The translations under genes were made by a program, and so were the position numbers. A DNA stretch of 64,000 nucleotides from Luteibaculum oceani (GTDB taxonomy: Bacteria > Bacteroidota > Bacteroidia > Flavobacteriales_D > Luteibaculaceae): contig NZ_VORB01000006.1 of the NCBI RefSeq assembly GCF_007995015.1, positions 62,001 to 126,000 on the forward strand, given 5' to 3'. The notes under the pieces were generated by a model, which saw nothing but the letters and a program-made list of their open reading frames with translations, had not been told where the DNA came from and made no database searches. Position 1 is the stretch's first letter. Each line of letters starts with the position of its first letter. This document shows, piece after piece, positions 1 to 9,227 of the stretch.

Positions 1-278
1 CAGGATATGTGGCAGGAGCTCACGAGGATTGGACTTACTATATCATTGATACCACTAAAACATCACAAATGGTTGGATTGGGTGATAACGCCGGATTTAT
101 TTCAAACATCACTATTCGCCCATCAGATTACTCAATGGGATTCCAGATTGGAGAAGGTGGAGCAAATGATAAGAACTCTGCCTACGGAATGGCTGGATGG
201 TTCTGGTACGAACACCCAGATGGAGATCTTAGAAAAGCCGACTGGAACTTAGATGTTATTCTTTGTGAGGAGAAGTAG
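1..278 (+). CDS. C-terminal end of a secreted/lipoprotein-type protein (partial)
   Basis: The reading frame is open from the window edge (first full codon at base 3) to the TAG at 276-278, giving about 91 residues of C-terminus; the true start lies upstream. The tail matches the C-terminus of the next gene (582-2309): both share a VAG.....DW.YYI block, a VGLGDNAG motif and a YG.(A/S)GW motif, and both end shortly after a D.(N/D)V strand. The two are therefore tandem paralogues, at least in this domain. I do not recognise a named family for the domain; it looks like a beta-rich extracellular module. A terminator follows at once. Confidence 0.8.
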   Translation, partial: GYVAGAHEDWTYYIIDTTKTSQMVGLGDNAGFISNITIRPSDYSMGFQIGEGGANDKNSAYGMAGWFWYEHPDGDLRKADWNLDVILCEEK

Positions 279-301
279 TAAACTGTTAAAATAATAGATT
301 T

Positions 302-335
302 AAAAGTCGCCGTAGCACTACGGCGACTTTTTTTA
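302..335 (+). terminator. Intrinsic terminator after the partial gene
   Basis: A 9-bp GC-rich stem (306-314 with 319-327) with loop GCAC is flanked by four A's and followed by a run of T's, so the stem can extend by A-T pairs. It begins about 25 bases after the stop at 278. Confidence 0.9.
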
Positions 336-548
336 TGTCCGTTGTTAATCGATGTCCCTTTGTGGCTAATCGAATTAGGTGCAATAAGAGTCTGAATTGT
401 GGGCATTTTTACCTTGATATCACTCCCGATTGGTTGGTTTTTATTCTGGAAATAGTCAATTAAAGATTTATATCATCGGTATAAATGATGTTAGCCGTAA
501 GATAGGTTGAGATAGGGCAAAAGCCCTGTAAAATCAAGGTTTGCGGCG
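336..548. other. Intergenic spacer without a gene
   Basis: The stretch between the terminator and the promoter-like box of the next gene has no open frame with coding character on either strand. I see no further repeat or RNA structure. Confidence 0.6.
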
Positions 549-556
549 TAAATTTG
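549..556 (+). promoter_or_regulatory. Bacteroidota -7 box TAAATTTG
   Basis: The sequence matches TAnnTTTG exactly, 25 bases before the ATG at 582. No TTG -33 element is found at the usual 17-23 base spacing, so only the -7 half is supported. The same octamer, preceded by GGCG, occurs before the thioredoxin gene at 38072. Confidence 0.5.
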
Positions 557-581
557 AGTCGAACTAAATGGTCCCAACTAG

Positions 582-2309
582 ATGAAAACGTCAATTAAAC
601 TTTTAGGATTAGCATTATCGGTATTGGTATTGCTAGATTCCTGTACAAAATCGGATCTTTCCCCTGATCCTCAGACTCAGAGTGAGCGGATTCAAGTAGA
701 AACAGATCGGACTGTGTTACGTCAACGTATGGACATGGTTCGTCGTCATTTACAGAGCGATTTACACAAAAGCTTTGTACCCATCGATTTAGAAGTTGTA
801 GCAGAAGTGGCTGCCCCTGTTGTAGGGGGTGTTGGCTTAGCTGCAACACATATTCAATTCGATGGCAATCTTGCATATGTTACTTACCACGAGGTAGGTG
901 AGGGATATGGAGGTGCGTTGGATATCTTCGATGTAACTGATCCAAACAACCCAGTGCTTATTTTCCAAATGACTATTGCAGATACGGATTTGCATAACCT
1001 GGATATTGCAGGTGGGGCACTTTACATAGCAGGTGCCCGCGATGTATTGTCCTCCCTGTATAGCACTTCTATTACTCAGGGTGCAGTGGCGCAAAGATGG
1101 GATTTGGATGGCTCAGGCCTTCCAACCACCATGACTGAAGTTGCTCTGCCTTCATATTCAGCAAATAGTATACGTTATAATCCAGCAGGTGTGCTTGTTT
1201 CAACAGGTGATGTAGGTGGTGGAAGTTTCATTTTAGATCCAATCACTATGGCATTGGTGGATGACATCAACGTAAACGATGCTAAATACATACACGGAAC
1301 TGCAGATTATCTATGTGTACTAGCCGGTGAAGGAGCAGACTCAAGATTATTATTTTATGGTGCTTCTGGTTTTACAGCTGGTCCTATTTTAAATGTACCG
1401 TTAACTGGTTACGACGTAACTACCGTTGGAAAAAACGCCATTGAATGTTATGATGATTACGTATTAGTTAACCTGGGTGACGATGGGCTTCTTAAAGTGG
1501 ACCGTCATACGGGTAATATTCTCGGAGAATACGAATTTGTTGATGGAGATGGAATCGCTATTTCCGCTGTTGAATTCGGAGATTATACCATTTTAGCCTA
1601 CGGTTGTGATGGTGTGCTAATATTGGACGAGAATACTGGTACATACCGATTAATCTCTTCTTACAAATTTTCCGATAACGGCTCAGTTAACCACGTTTCA
1701 ACCAACGGCGAAGTAATTTTTGTAGCCTCAGGTTTGCAGGGTATTAGAATTCTTAAGAATGTAGAGAAGACTTGTACCTTAGAGCATATCCAAGATGGAG
1801 CGGTTGAACGTTCCGTTTGGTTTGAACTTTACCACCCTTCAACCTCCGCTCACCAGGCATTTAAATGGGAGTCTGGAACAGGGTCTTTTGTGGATAACGG
1901 CGATGGAACTGCGCAAATTACCGGAACTATCGTGAGCCTTAAAAATCCTAACGATAAATGGGAGTTAACCATAAATTTGGCTGAGAAAAAGAACTGGACT
2001 CAATGGTCAAGTTTAGGTAGATCATACGTTGCTGGTCCAGATCATATACCAGGAAGTCACAAAGATTGGTTCTATTACATTATGGATCCAAGCCCAACTA
2101 ATCCTTCAACAATAGTTGGTTTAGGGGATAATGCTGGAGTGACAAAAGAATTACAACACAAACCAATTGCATATAAATACGGATTCCAACTAGGTATGAG
2201 TGGAAATGTAAAAAATGCCCAGTATGGACTCTCAGGATGGTTAAGCTATCTCAACTCCGCCGGAGATAGAAGAACCTTAGATATAAACGTAAATGTTACG
2301 GGTTGTTAG
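582..2309 (+). CDS. Lipoprotein with beta-propeller (LVIVD-like) repeats and a C-terminal domain shared with the upstream gene
   Basis: The 575-residue product begins with a lipoprotein signal ending in LLDSC (Cys about residue 20), so it is predicted to be anchored in the outer envelope. Residues about 65-390 contain repeated strands of the form 'xLYIAGA.D', 'DYVLVNLGDDGLL', 'YTILAYGCDGVLIL' and 'VIFVASGLQGIRIL', typical of LVIVD-type seven-bladed propellers found in Bacteroidota surface lipoproteins. Residues about 395-575 form a separate C-terminal domain homologous to the end of the gene at 1-278. It is monocistronic, with a promoter box at 549 and a terminator at 2391. The substrate or partner is unknown; propellers of this kind usually bind ligands rather than catalyse. 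Confidence 0.8.
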   Translation: MKTSIKLLGLALSVLVLLDSCTKSDLSPDPQTQSERIQVETDRTVLRQRMDMVRRHLQSDLHKSFVPIDLEVVAEVAAPVVGGVGLAATHIQFDGNLAYVTYHEVGEGYGGALDIFDVTDPNNPVLIFQMTIADTDLHNLDIAGGALYIAGARDVLSSLYSTSITQGAVAQRWDLDGSGLPTTMTEVALPSYSANSIRYNPAGVLVSTGDVGGGSFILDPITMALVDDINVNDAKYIHGTADYLCVLAGEGADSRLLFYGASGFTAGPILNVPLTGYDVTTVGKNAIECYDDYVLVNLGDDGLLKVDRHTGNILGEYEFVDGDGIAISAVEFGDYTILAYGCDGVLILDENTGTYRLISSYKFSDNGSVNHVSTNGEVIFVASGLQGIRILKNVEKTCTLEHIQDGAVERSVWFELYHPSTSAHQAFKWESGTGSFVDNGDGTAQITGTIVSLKNPNDKWELTINLAEKKNWTQWSSLGRSYVAGPDHIPGSHKDWFYYIMDPSPTNPSTIVGLGDNAGVTKELQHKPIAYKYGFQLGMSGNVKNAQYGLSGWLSYLNSAGDRRTLDINVNVTGC

Positions 2310-2390
2310 CTTGCCACAGCAGGCTACGGACATGTAGTTTAATAATGACGGTGGGGACTATCAAATAGAAAATGCATGGCCCGTAACAAC

Positions 2391-2424
2391 AAGGGGAGGT
2401 ATCGTAAGGTGCCTCCCCTTCTTT
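2391..2424 (+). terminator. Intrinsic terminator after the propeller lipoprotein
   Basis: A 9-bp stem AAGGGGAGG / CCTCCCCTT (2391-2399 with 2412-2420) with a 12-base loop is followed by a T-rich tail (CTTTG). It lies about 80 bases after the stop. Confidence 0.75.
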
Positions 2425-2756
2425 GTATCGCATACATTTTATTTTTACAATTGAGATGAATATTTCCTTCTTATTTTATGTTCGCTAATTCATGCTGCAA
2501 TGCGATAGCAAGGGGTTCACTTTCTGCAATTCCAACATTGTTTAACCCTAGGAAGGGTAGTGCTTGGTGGAGGACCATAGCAAGCTTAAATGCATAAACA
2601 ATTAAGTAGTATAGAAATTTCTGATCTCCCCAATTCCAGCAACTAATGTTGGATGGTTTACTGGCTCTGGAAATTTAAACATACAATGGGATTGATTGCA
2701 TTGCACATAATGAAAAGAGCGATTTTTGGATTCTTTGCTTTCATCCAACTTTATAG
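2425..2756. other. Intergenic spacer with a doubtful short minus-strand frame
   Basis: No convincing gene is present. On the minus strand an open frame of about 67 codons ends at 2471-2473, with its only ATG at 2576-2578 (36 codons, residues like VGIAESEPLAIAL). It could be a gene remnant or chance; I do not recognise it and leave it uncalled. Confidence 0.4.
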
Positions 2757-2790
2757 CACAAAAAAAGGGAGGCCTGTAATAGACCTCCCA
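2757..2790 (-). terminator. Terminator of the subtilase gene
   Basis: Read on the minus strand, a stem of GGGAGG with CCTCCC (one internal mismatch, then a closing G-C pair) is followed by seven T's. It lies about 25 bases after the stop of the protease gene. Confidence 0.8.
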
Positions 2791-2816
2791 ACCAAAGTGA
2801 TAACTAGATTTAAGCT

Positions 2817-4178
2817 CTAGCGTATTGCTATAGGGTCATTGTTTCCATCTGGATCTCCTATGCAGTTTTGTGTACTGTTTATTTTTCCATTTAACAGTAA
2901 AATTCCAGCAGCATGTGGGGCTGACATAGAGGTTCCGCTAATAGTGGTATAGCTGTTGTTAGACCATGTTGAGGTTATCTCGTAACCTGGAGAAGTGTAA
3001 TCGCAAGCGGCACCGTAGTTAGAGAAATAAGCAAAAACATCATTTTTGTTTATTGCAGAAATGGTGAAAACATTCGCTCCGTTGGCTCGAGCAGGAGAGT
3101 AGTTTGAAACGTCTTCGGAGTAATTTCCAGCAGCTATAGTAAAGAATATGCCTTTTTGTGCGGCTGCAATAACGGCATTGTCCAAACTGCTTGAAGCAGG
3201 ACCAGCTAAACTTAAGTTAGCTACATCACCAACCCTTCCGTTTGCTGCTACATAATCTATACCTGCAATCACGTCCGAAACAGACCCATTACCATTGTCA
3301 TCAAGAACTTTAACCGAAACTAAAGTCGCATTTTGAGCCATTCCCACTACTCCAAAAGTATTGTCAATGGCTCCAACAATTCCAGCGACATGAGTTCCAT
3401 GGCCGTTATTATCATTGGCTGAACTGGTGGTGAAGTATGAAGATTTCGAGCTACTAACATTTAAATCATCATGGTCTAAATCGATTCCAGTATCTAATAT
3501 CCATGCAGTTTTCCCTGAACCATCACCAAATCCGCCGCTTCTAGTAATTCCCCAAGGAACAATTTGTGTATTGGGCTCAGGTGCAGGTGGTTCTTGTGTT
3601 GGATCTTCCTCTGGAGCTGGATCGGAACCTCCTTTATCCTTTCCACCACCTTTTCCGGGTTTGCCTCCTCCTGTTCCGTCATCTGGAGTTGGGTCACTTC
3701 CTCCTCCGCCTTTACCTTTACCACCCTTTCCGGTTACTTTGTATTGGTCTTTCGATTTTCCCTTGTTTGCGCGCTTTTCACCATCAATGATAGATACGAT
3801 TTGGTCTTGCTCTACGCGTTCAACCAACCCTGAATTTTCAAGTAATTTTGCAGCACTTTCAGACATTTCTACGGCAACACCAATAATGGAGGCGTGATAA
3901 ACATGGTTGATTTTTGCTTCTATACCAAGGGTACTTGTAATGGTGTTAAAGCTTTTTCTAATATCCTCGGGGTTAGCGTTGTTCGAGCCTGGTAGGGGTA
4001 ATCCAGACTGCTTTAACTCAATGATGTATTCGTTTGGAATTTTCTCACCATTCGAATTTGCTAAGGCATGAACTTGGTTCATGTCATTGGTGAAATCTTT
4101 GGGAGATTCTTTCTGGCAGGCTATTGCTGCCATACCTATAATAGCCACAGCCATTATGGGGCGATGTAATCTTTTCAT
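2817..4178 (-). CDS. Subtilisin-like (S8) serine protease, lipoprotein
   Basis: The ATG at 4176-4178 (453 residues) is chosen because it gives a clean lipoprotein signal ending in AAIAC; a longer frame adds 12 residues that spoil it. The order is lipobox, an inhibitor-I9 type prodomain (about residues 40-130), a low-complexity Gly/Lys then Pro/Glu-rich linker of about 75 residues, then the S8 catalytic domain. The catalytic triad is visible: Asp in ILDTGID, His in NGHGTHVAG, Ser in GTSMSAPHAAG. The protein stops soon after the catalytic domain and has no T9SS sorting domain. It presumably cleaves proteins at the cell surface or in the periplasm. The linker between propeptide and enzyme is unusual. 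Confidence 0.93.
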   Translation of the reverse strand: MKRLHRPIMAVAIIGMAAIACQKESPKDFTNDMNQVHALANSNGEKIPNEYIIELKQSGLPLPGSNNANPEDIRKSFNTITSTLGIEAKINHVYHASIIGVAVEMSESAAKLLENSGLVERVEQDQIVSIIDGEKRANKGKSKDQYKVTGKGGKGKGGGGSDPTPDDGTGGGKPGKGGGKDKGGSDPAPEEDPTQEPPAPEPNTQIVPWGITRSGGFGDGSGKTAWILDTGIDLDHDDLNVSSSKSSYFTTSSANDNNGHGTHVAGIVGAIDNTFGVVGMAQNATLVSVKVLDDNGNGSVSDVIAGIDYVAANGRVGDVANLSLAGPASSSLDNAVIAAAQKGIFFTIAAGNYSEDVSNYSPARANGANVFTISAINKNDVFAYFSNYGAACDYTSPGYEITSTWSNNSYTTISGTSMSAPHAAGILLLNGKINSTQNCIGDPDGNNDPIAIR

Positions 4179-4348
4179 AACAATCGGTTTAACATAGACA
4201 ATGGGTCTAATCAAATTTCTTGTTAAGTGTCTATTGAATTACGAATGTCTTTGAAATCAAACCATGAACTAAGCTACATCAATAACTATCAATTTAGCCT
4301 GAACAGTATGCTGTACAACACTTTTGCGGGTTTTCGATAAGGCGTAAA

Positions 4349-4392
4349 TAAAAAACGACTGACTAAATTCAGGATTCGGTCAGTCGTTGTTT
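4349..4392. terminator. Bidirectional terminator between subtilase upstream region and mutB
   Basis: A perfect 10-bp stem AACGACTGAC / GTCAGTCGTT (4354-4363 with 4379-4388) is flanked by A's on the left and T's on the right. It serves the minus-strand mut operon, whose last stop is at 4420. Confidence 0.85.
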
Positions 4393-4419
4393 TTATAGGA
4401 TAAAGAAATTGAGACTTTT

Positions 4420-6546
4420 TTAGCTCTGTTTTCCTTCTATTAGGATGTCTAATAATTCTATTGCTGCACTGGCAATTTTAGTTCCTGGGCCAAAGATTCC
4501 AACTACTCCAGCATCGTACAAGTAATCGTAATCTTGTCTCGGAATAACTCCGCCAGCCACAACCAGTATCTCGGGTCTACCAAGTTTCTCTAATTCTTGA
4601 ATTAATTCGGGAACTAATGTTTTGTGCCCTGCTGCTAAAGAAGACACTCCAACAATGTGTACATCGTTTTCTAATGCCTGTTTCGCAACTTCTTGTGGGG
4701 TTTGGAATAAGGGGCCAATATCCACGTCAAAACCGATATCGGCGAAGGAAGTAGATATCACCTTGGCACCGCGGTCGTGGCCGTCTTGTCCCATTTTGGC
4801 TACCATAATTCTGGGTCTTCTTCCCTCTAGACTTTCGAATTTATTTACACGCTCTTTCGCTGTTTTGAAATCTTTATCTTCTTTCACAGTCTCTTGATAT
4901 ACTCCACTAATGCTATTGATGGTAGCCTTATACCTTCCGAAAGTTGTTTCCATGGCCGAAGAAATTTCTCCCAGTGTAGCTTTTGCTTTTGCAGCTTCAA
5001 CCGCCAATTCCAACAGATTACCATTTCCAGATTTTGCCGCCTCGGAAATTGCATCCAATGCCTTTTGGGTAGCTTCGCTATCTCTCTCGTTGCGCAATTG
5101 GGCTAACTTCTCTTTCTGCTCGGCAATTACCTTGGTGTTATCTACCTCTAAAATTTCAATGTCGGCTTCCTCTTCTGTTTGATAGGCATTAACCCCTACG
5201 ATAACATCCTGTAAGCTGTCTATTTTTCCTTGTTTACGGGCAGCAGCCTCCTCAATTCTCATTTTCGGCAAACCAGTTTCTATGGCTTTAGCCATTCCTC
5301 CTAGCTCCTCTATTTCCTTAATGTGAACTCTGGCTTTGTCTATTAACTCCTTGGTTAACGACTCCACTAAATAACTTCCTCCCCAGGGGTCAATAGATTT
5401 AGTTATACCCGTTTCGTGCTGAATAAATAATTGCGTGTTTCTAGCAATACGCGCCGAGAAATCAGTTGGCAGTGCTATGGCCTCATCCAAAGCGTTGGTA
5501 TGCAGCGACTGAGTTCCACCAAATGCAGCTGCCATGGCTTCAACGGTTGTTCTACAAACATTGTTATAGGGGTCCTGCTCTGTTAAACTCCAACCCGATG
5601 TCTGGCAATGTGTTCGCAAGGCCATGGATTTTGGATTGGTTGGATTGAATTGTTTTACAATATCCGCCCAAAGAACACGAGCTGCACGCATCTTAGCAAT
5701 CTCCATGTATGGATTCATTCCAATAGCCCAGAAAAAAGAAAGTCTTGGTGCGAAATCATCGATGCTTAATCCGGCATCTAAACCGGTTCTTATGTATTGC
5801 AGTCCATCGGCTAGGGTATATGCCAACTCAAGATCGTTGGTAGCGCCTGCCTCTTGCATGTGGTAACCCGAGATACTAATGCTGTTAAATCGGGGCATTT
5901 TTTCCGAGGTGTACTTAAAGATGTCGGCAATTATGCGCATAGAGGGAGCAGGCGGATAGATATAGGTGTTTCTAACCATAAACTCCTTTAAAATGTCGTT
6001 TTGTATGGTTCCGGCCAATTGTTCTGGTGCTACACCTTGTTCTGCCGCCGCTGCTATGTAAAAAGCCATAATCGGAATTACTGCTCCGTTCATAGTCATC
6101 GATACCGACATTTTATCCAGCGGAATTTGATCGAATAAGATGCGCATATCCAAAATGGAGTCTATAGCAACTCCAGCTTTCCCTACATCTCCTTTTACCC
6201 TTGGATTGTCGCTATCATAACCCCGATGGGTAGCCAAATCAAAGGCAATGGATAAGCCCTTTTGTCCTGCAGCTAAATTCCTTCTATAAAATGCATTACT
6301 TTCTTGAGCGGTACTAAAACCTGCGTATTGGCGAATGGTCCACGGGCGGATCGCATACATACTGGCATAAGGCCCTCTTAAATAAGGAGCCTCACCAGCA
6401 CCGTATTTTTTTAAGAAAGCCAATCGCTCGTTATCAGTATACTTTGATACTACAGCAATGCCTTCTGCGGCGTCAAATGATTTTACCTTCCCACGACTTG
6501 GCATCGCGTCGAGGTTAAAATTTGCTTTGTTTTTCGATGCGGCCAT
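4420..6546 (-). CDS. mutB: Methylmalonyl-CoA mutase, large (catalytic, B12-binding) subunit
   Basis: The 708-residue product has the family's usual length and interconverts succinyl-CoA and (R)-methylmalonyl-CoA with adenosylcobalamin in propionate and odd-chain/branched amino-acid metabolism. The N-terminal TIM-barrel holds [11 protein letters not shown] and the GGTQSLHTN segment; the C-terminal cobalamin domain holds the DGHDRG signature (His is the lower cobalt ligand), followed by [12 protein letters not shown] and VVAGGVIP. It starts two bases after the mutA stop, so the two form an operon and a heterodimer. A terminator follows. Confidence 0.97.
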   Translation of the reverse strand: MAASKNKANFNLDAMPSRGKVKSFDAAEGIAVVSKYTDNERLAFLKKYGAGEAPYLRGPYASMYAIRPWTIRQYAGFSTAQESNAFYRRNLAAGQKGLSIAFDLATHRGYDSDNPRVKGDVGKAGVAIDSILDMRILFDQIPLDKMSVSMTMNGAVIPIMAFYIAAAAEQGVAPEQLAGTIQNDILKEFMVRNTYIYPPAPSMRIIADIFKYTSEKMPRFNSISISGYHMQEAGATNDLELAYTLADGLQYIRTGLDAGLSIDDFAPRLSFFWAIGMNPYMEIAKMRAARVLWADIVKQFNPTNPKSMALRTHCQTSGWSLTEQDPYNNVCRTTVEAMAAAFGGTQSLHTNALDEAIALPTDFSARIARNTQLFIQHETGITKSIDPWGGSYLVESLTKELIDKARVHIKEIEELGGMAKAIETGLPKMRIEEAAARKQGKIDSLQDVIVGVNAYQTEEEADIEILEVDNTKVIAEQKEKLAQLRNERDSEATQKALDAISEAAKSGNGNLLELAVEAAKAKATLGEISSAMETTFGRYKATINSISGVYQETVKEDKDFKTAKERVNKFESLEGRRPRIMVAKMGQDGHDRGAKVISTSFADIGFDVDIGPLFQTPQEVAKQALENDVHIVGVSSLAAGHKTLVPELIQELEKLGRPEILVVAGGVIPRQDYDYLYDAGVVGIFGPGTKIASAAIELLDILIEGKQS

Positions 6547-6548
6547 GT

Positions 6549-7853
6549 TTATTTCAGTTTCAAAGTTTCCAAAATGGTGTACGCCTCTTTTCCCGCTGGG
6601 GGATAGAGGTTTTCACCTATCATTTCTAATTCTTTGGTCTCAAAAAGAGTTCTCAATTGGGTGGAACATAAATCTACCTCGCTTACAAAGTTTTTGCTGT
6701 GTGCAAATTGGTGCCAATCGTAGTACACAAAAGACCTGGATTTTTCAATAGCACCAAAAACCAATTCCTGCGTAAGTTTTTCTACGTAGTAACTGCCTGC
6801 GGTTGGGTCAACGTAATGTCCTAGTTTAGATTCCTCCTCTAAAATGGTGGCGACATTGGCGCTTACTCTAGGGATGAAGTTTTTCTCCTCAGTTTTAAAA
6901 TCGCACAACACAACAGCTTCGGGGTTGCAAGCGAAAGCTCCAAAAGCAAATGAAGAAAGACGGATTAGATTTACCTCTTCATCGTTGGTTCCTCTAAAGA
7001 GCTGATTGTATGCAATAAGAAATCCTCCTGGGAAAATTTTGGTTAAATCTAAATTCGACTCCTGCAGCGTTTTCGAAAACAAACAGCAAAGGGCTCTGTG
7101 TTTAGCAATTTCTGCAAACAGTTCTGGGTTTGCTGCGTAGGAAAATTGCACGCCATTTATAAGATTCTCTCTTTCCGAACTCTTTTCAGCAATAGCTACC
7201 CAATCTTTGAAAAACAAACTCATGGCGGCCAGCTGTAATTCGAAGTTACACCCAGTGCCGGCCAATCCATTAAAATCGAATAAGTAGCGAAGGATAATTC
7301 CTTTGTTTCTCGCTATTTCTTGCGCTTCGGTGAACTCCTCACTTAGCTTTTTAAGGTTAAAAGATGAGTGAAAGGGAGATAGGTCTATTTGAAGTTTACA
7401 TCCAGAATTTAATGGCATTTCGTCTATACAGGCCAAAATGTTTTTAGGATGACAATCCACCGAAATTTGCAGTAAGCCAGTATCTATATCCTTAAAAACT
7501 TTATTCCAATCTATGCAGTCTTTTGAACTTTTAAATTGTAGGTAGCTAACGCCTTGCTGTAAAACCACCAGAGCTTTTTTATTGGCGTCCTCCTCTTTGT
7601 CAATAAAAATCTCATATCCTTTTTGGGTGCTCTGCGAAGCAAAAAATTGAACTGCGGATTGTACCAATTTGGGATCAATGGTTAACTTTTCAATATCCTC
7701 GGCAGTTTGATACGCATCAATAGCTGGGGCAGATACAAAATGTGATATCAGGTGGTCTTCGAACTTTTTTCCTTTTAATTCTTTTTCCACTTTAGCTCTC
7801 CACATACTCTTTGGAAAGTTTGGGAAATCCTCAACAGCACTGTTTAAACCCAT
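6549..7853 (-). CDS. mutA: Methylmalonyl-CoA mutase, small subunit
   Basis: The 434-residue product resembles the mutase barrel ([29 protein letters not shown] near the C-terminus) but ends without the cobalamin-binding domain, as in small subunits of the heterodimeric enzyme. It is shorter than actinobacterial small subunits, which retain a degenerate second domain. It is promoter-proximal to mutB with a two-base gap, and the partner subunit supplies catalysis. The start ATG at 7853 gives a plausible cytoplasmic N-terminus. Confidence 0.93.
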   Translation of the reverse strand: MGLNSAVEDFPNFPKSMWRAKVEKELKGKKFEDHLISHFVSAPAIDAYQTAEDIEKLTIDPKLVQSAVQFFASQSTQKGYEIFIDKEEDANKKALVVLQQGVSYLQFKSSKDCIDWNKVFKDIDTGLLQISVDCHPKNILACIDEMPLNSGCKLQIDLSPFHSSFNLKKLSEEFTEAQEIARNKGIILRYLFDFNGLAGTGCNFELQLAAMSLFFKDWVAIAEKSSERENLINGVQFSYAANPELFAEIAKHRALCCLFSKTLQESNLDLTKIFPGGFLIAYNQLFRGTNDEEVNLIRLSSFAFGAFACNPEAVVLCDFKTEEKNFIPRVSANVATILEEESKLGHYVDPTAGSYYVEKLTQELVFGAIEKSRSFVYYDWHQFAHSKNFVSEVDLCSTQLRTLFETKELEMIGENLYPPAGKEAYTILETLKLK

Positions 7854-7994
7854 GTTCTGAAAATTTTTTGCAAGATAGGACGACTGGAGAAATTACAGGA
7901 ACTTGGTTAAGAATCTTATAGAATTAAACTAATAGTTCATCAAATCGACCTTTAAAATTTGATTCTGATATGTATATGGCTAAAATTGCAGAAA

Positions 7995-9227
7995 ATGCGC
8001 CCCAATTTTCTGTCATATCGTCTAATTATTGTTTTGTTAACCCTGTCCAATGTGGTTTTTGGAGGGGGCTACCAGGTCAATTTGCAGGGTGTAAAGCAAA
8101 CTGGAATGGGGCATTGTGGGGTCAGTTTGTACCAAGGACCCTCGGCAATATTTTTTAATCCAGCGCAGCTAGGGTTTAGTACCAACAAAACAGCTATTAG
8201 TTTCGGAGTTAATTTGGTGGATGGTAGAATAGTTCATTATAATCCAGCAACCAACCAACAATATAGAAATCAAAGAGGTCTTTCCACGCCATTTAGCGTT
8301 TACGCCACTCGTAAATTAGGAAAGGGTTTTGCCTTTGGTATTGGGGCCTACACACCCTACGGATCATCTTTAAAATGGGAAGATAATTGGGCCGGGAGAT
8401 TTGTGGTAACCGATATTTCGCTAAGAGCAATTTATGTTCAGCCCACTATTTCCTACGGTAGAGGTCCATGGAGCATTGGAATAGGAGTTATGGCAGGATT
8501 TGGAAGTTTAAATTACAAGAGAGATATTCCTGTAACTGACTCAGAAGGAGAGTATGGAAGTGTTCTATTAACGGCGAGTTCAAGGGCTATTGGCTTTAAC
8601 CTAGGTACTTCAATAGAATTAAGTAAAGGCTTTGTGTTTGGAATGAGTTATAGAACCCAACACACGTTTAAGGCTGAAAACGGATTTGCAGATTTTACCG
8701 TTCCCGAAACCGCATCCGAACAGTTGTACGACCAGAATTTTAGTTCGCAAATTAGCGCTCCCTCAAATTTTATGGTAGGATTAAGTCTTCAGCCCAACGA
8801 TAAATGGGCATTTACGGGCGAAGTTAATTTTACGGGATGGAGTGTTTACCAGAAATTAGAGATAGATTTTGAGGAAAATACTGATGTTCTCAATGATATT
8901 TCGGAGCGAAGAAATTGGAGAGATTCGGAAGCTTTTCGATTTGGTGTATTGCGGAAAGCTGGTCAAAGTCTAACCCTAAGGGCAGGGTTTTCCAGAGATT
9001 TAACCCCCACCAACAAACAATTTTACGGTCCAGAAACACCGGATTCGGATCGCAATGGATACCACGCGGGGTTTACCCTTAAGATAAAGAAGAAAATATC
9101 CTTTGATGCCGCTTTTCAATGGGCTGAAACCGACGAAATTACGGCCTATCACGAACCCTCAGGTTTTGGTGGTAAATACAAGGGTAGAGCATTTGTTTAC
9201 TGTTTTGGATTCTCATATGGACTGTAG
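7995..9227 (+). CDS. FadL/OmpP1/TodX-family outer-membrane transport protein
   Basis: The ATG at 7995 is chosen because it opens with a signal peptide (MRPNFLSYR then a hydrophobic stretch to VVFGGG); a longer frame from 7959 puts 12 extra residues before it. The 410-residue product has the FadL hallmarks: a mature N-terminus with GYQVNLQG, a SAIFFNPAQL block and many amphipathic strands ending in an aromatic C-terminus (FSYGL). FadL proteins are 14-strand barrels that pass long-chain fatty acids or other hydrophobic compounds. The next gene overlaps its end by 11 bases, so the two are translationally coupled. Confidence 0.92.
   Translation: MRPNFLSYRLIIVLLTLSNVVFGGGYQVNLQGVKQTGMGHCGVSLYQGPSAIFFNPAQLGFSTNKTAISFGVNLVDGRIVHYNPATNQQYRNQRGLSTPFSVYATRKLGKGFAFGIGAYTPYGSSLKWEDNWAGRFVVTDISLRAIYVQPTISYGRGPWSIGIGVMAGFGSLNYKRDIPVTDSEGEYGSVLLTASSRAIGFNLGTSIELSKGFVFGMSYRTQHTFKAENGFADFTVPETASEQLYDQNFSSQISAPSNFMVGLSLQPNDKWAFTGEVNFTGWSVYQKLEIDFEENTDVLNDISERRNWRDSEAFRFGVLRKAGQSLTLRAGFSRDLTPTNKQFYGPETPDSDRNGYHAGFTLKIKKKISFDAAFQWAETDEITAYHEPSGFGGKYKGRAFVYCFGFSYGL

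Noticed and set aside
2471-2690. A 67-codon minus-strand open frame as a small gene
   Set aside because: Only 36 codons follow its ATG, no start signals are visible and no family is recognised.
3415-3897. A 160-codon plus-strand frame opposite the subtilase
   Set aside because: It is the antisense of the Gly/Pro linker and catalytic domain; its Pro/Ser/Leu-rich content is the mirror of the real gene, which has all catalytic motifs.
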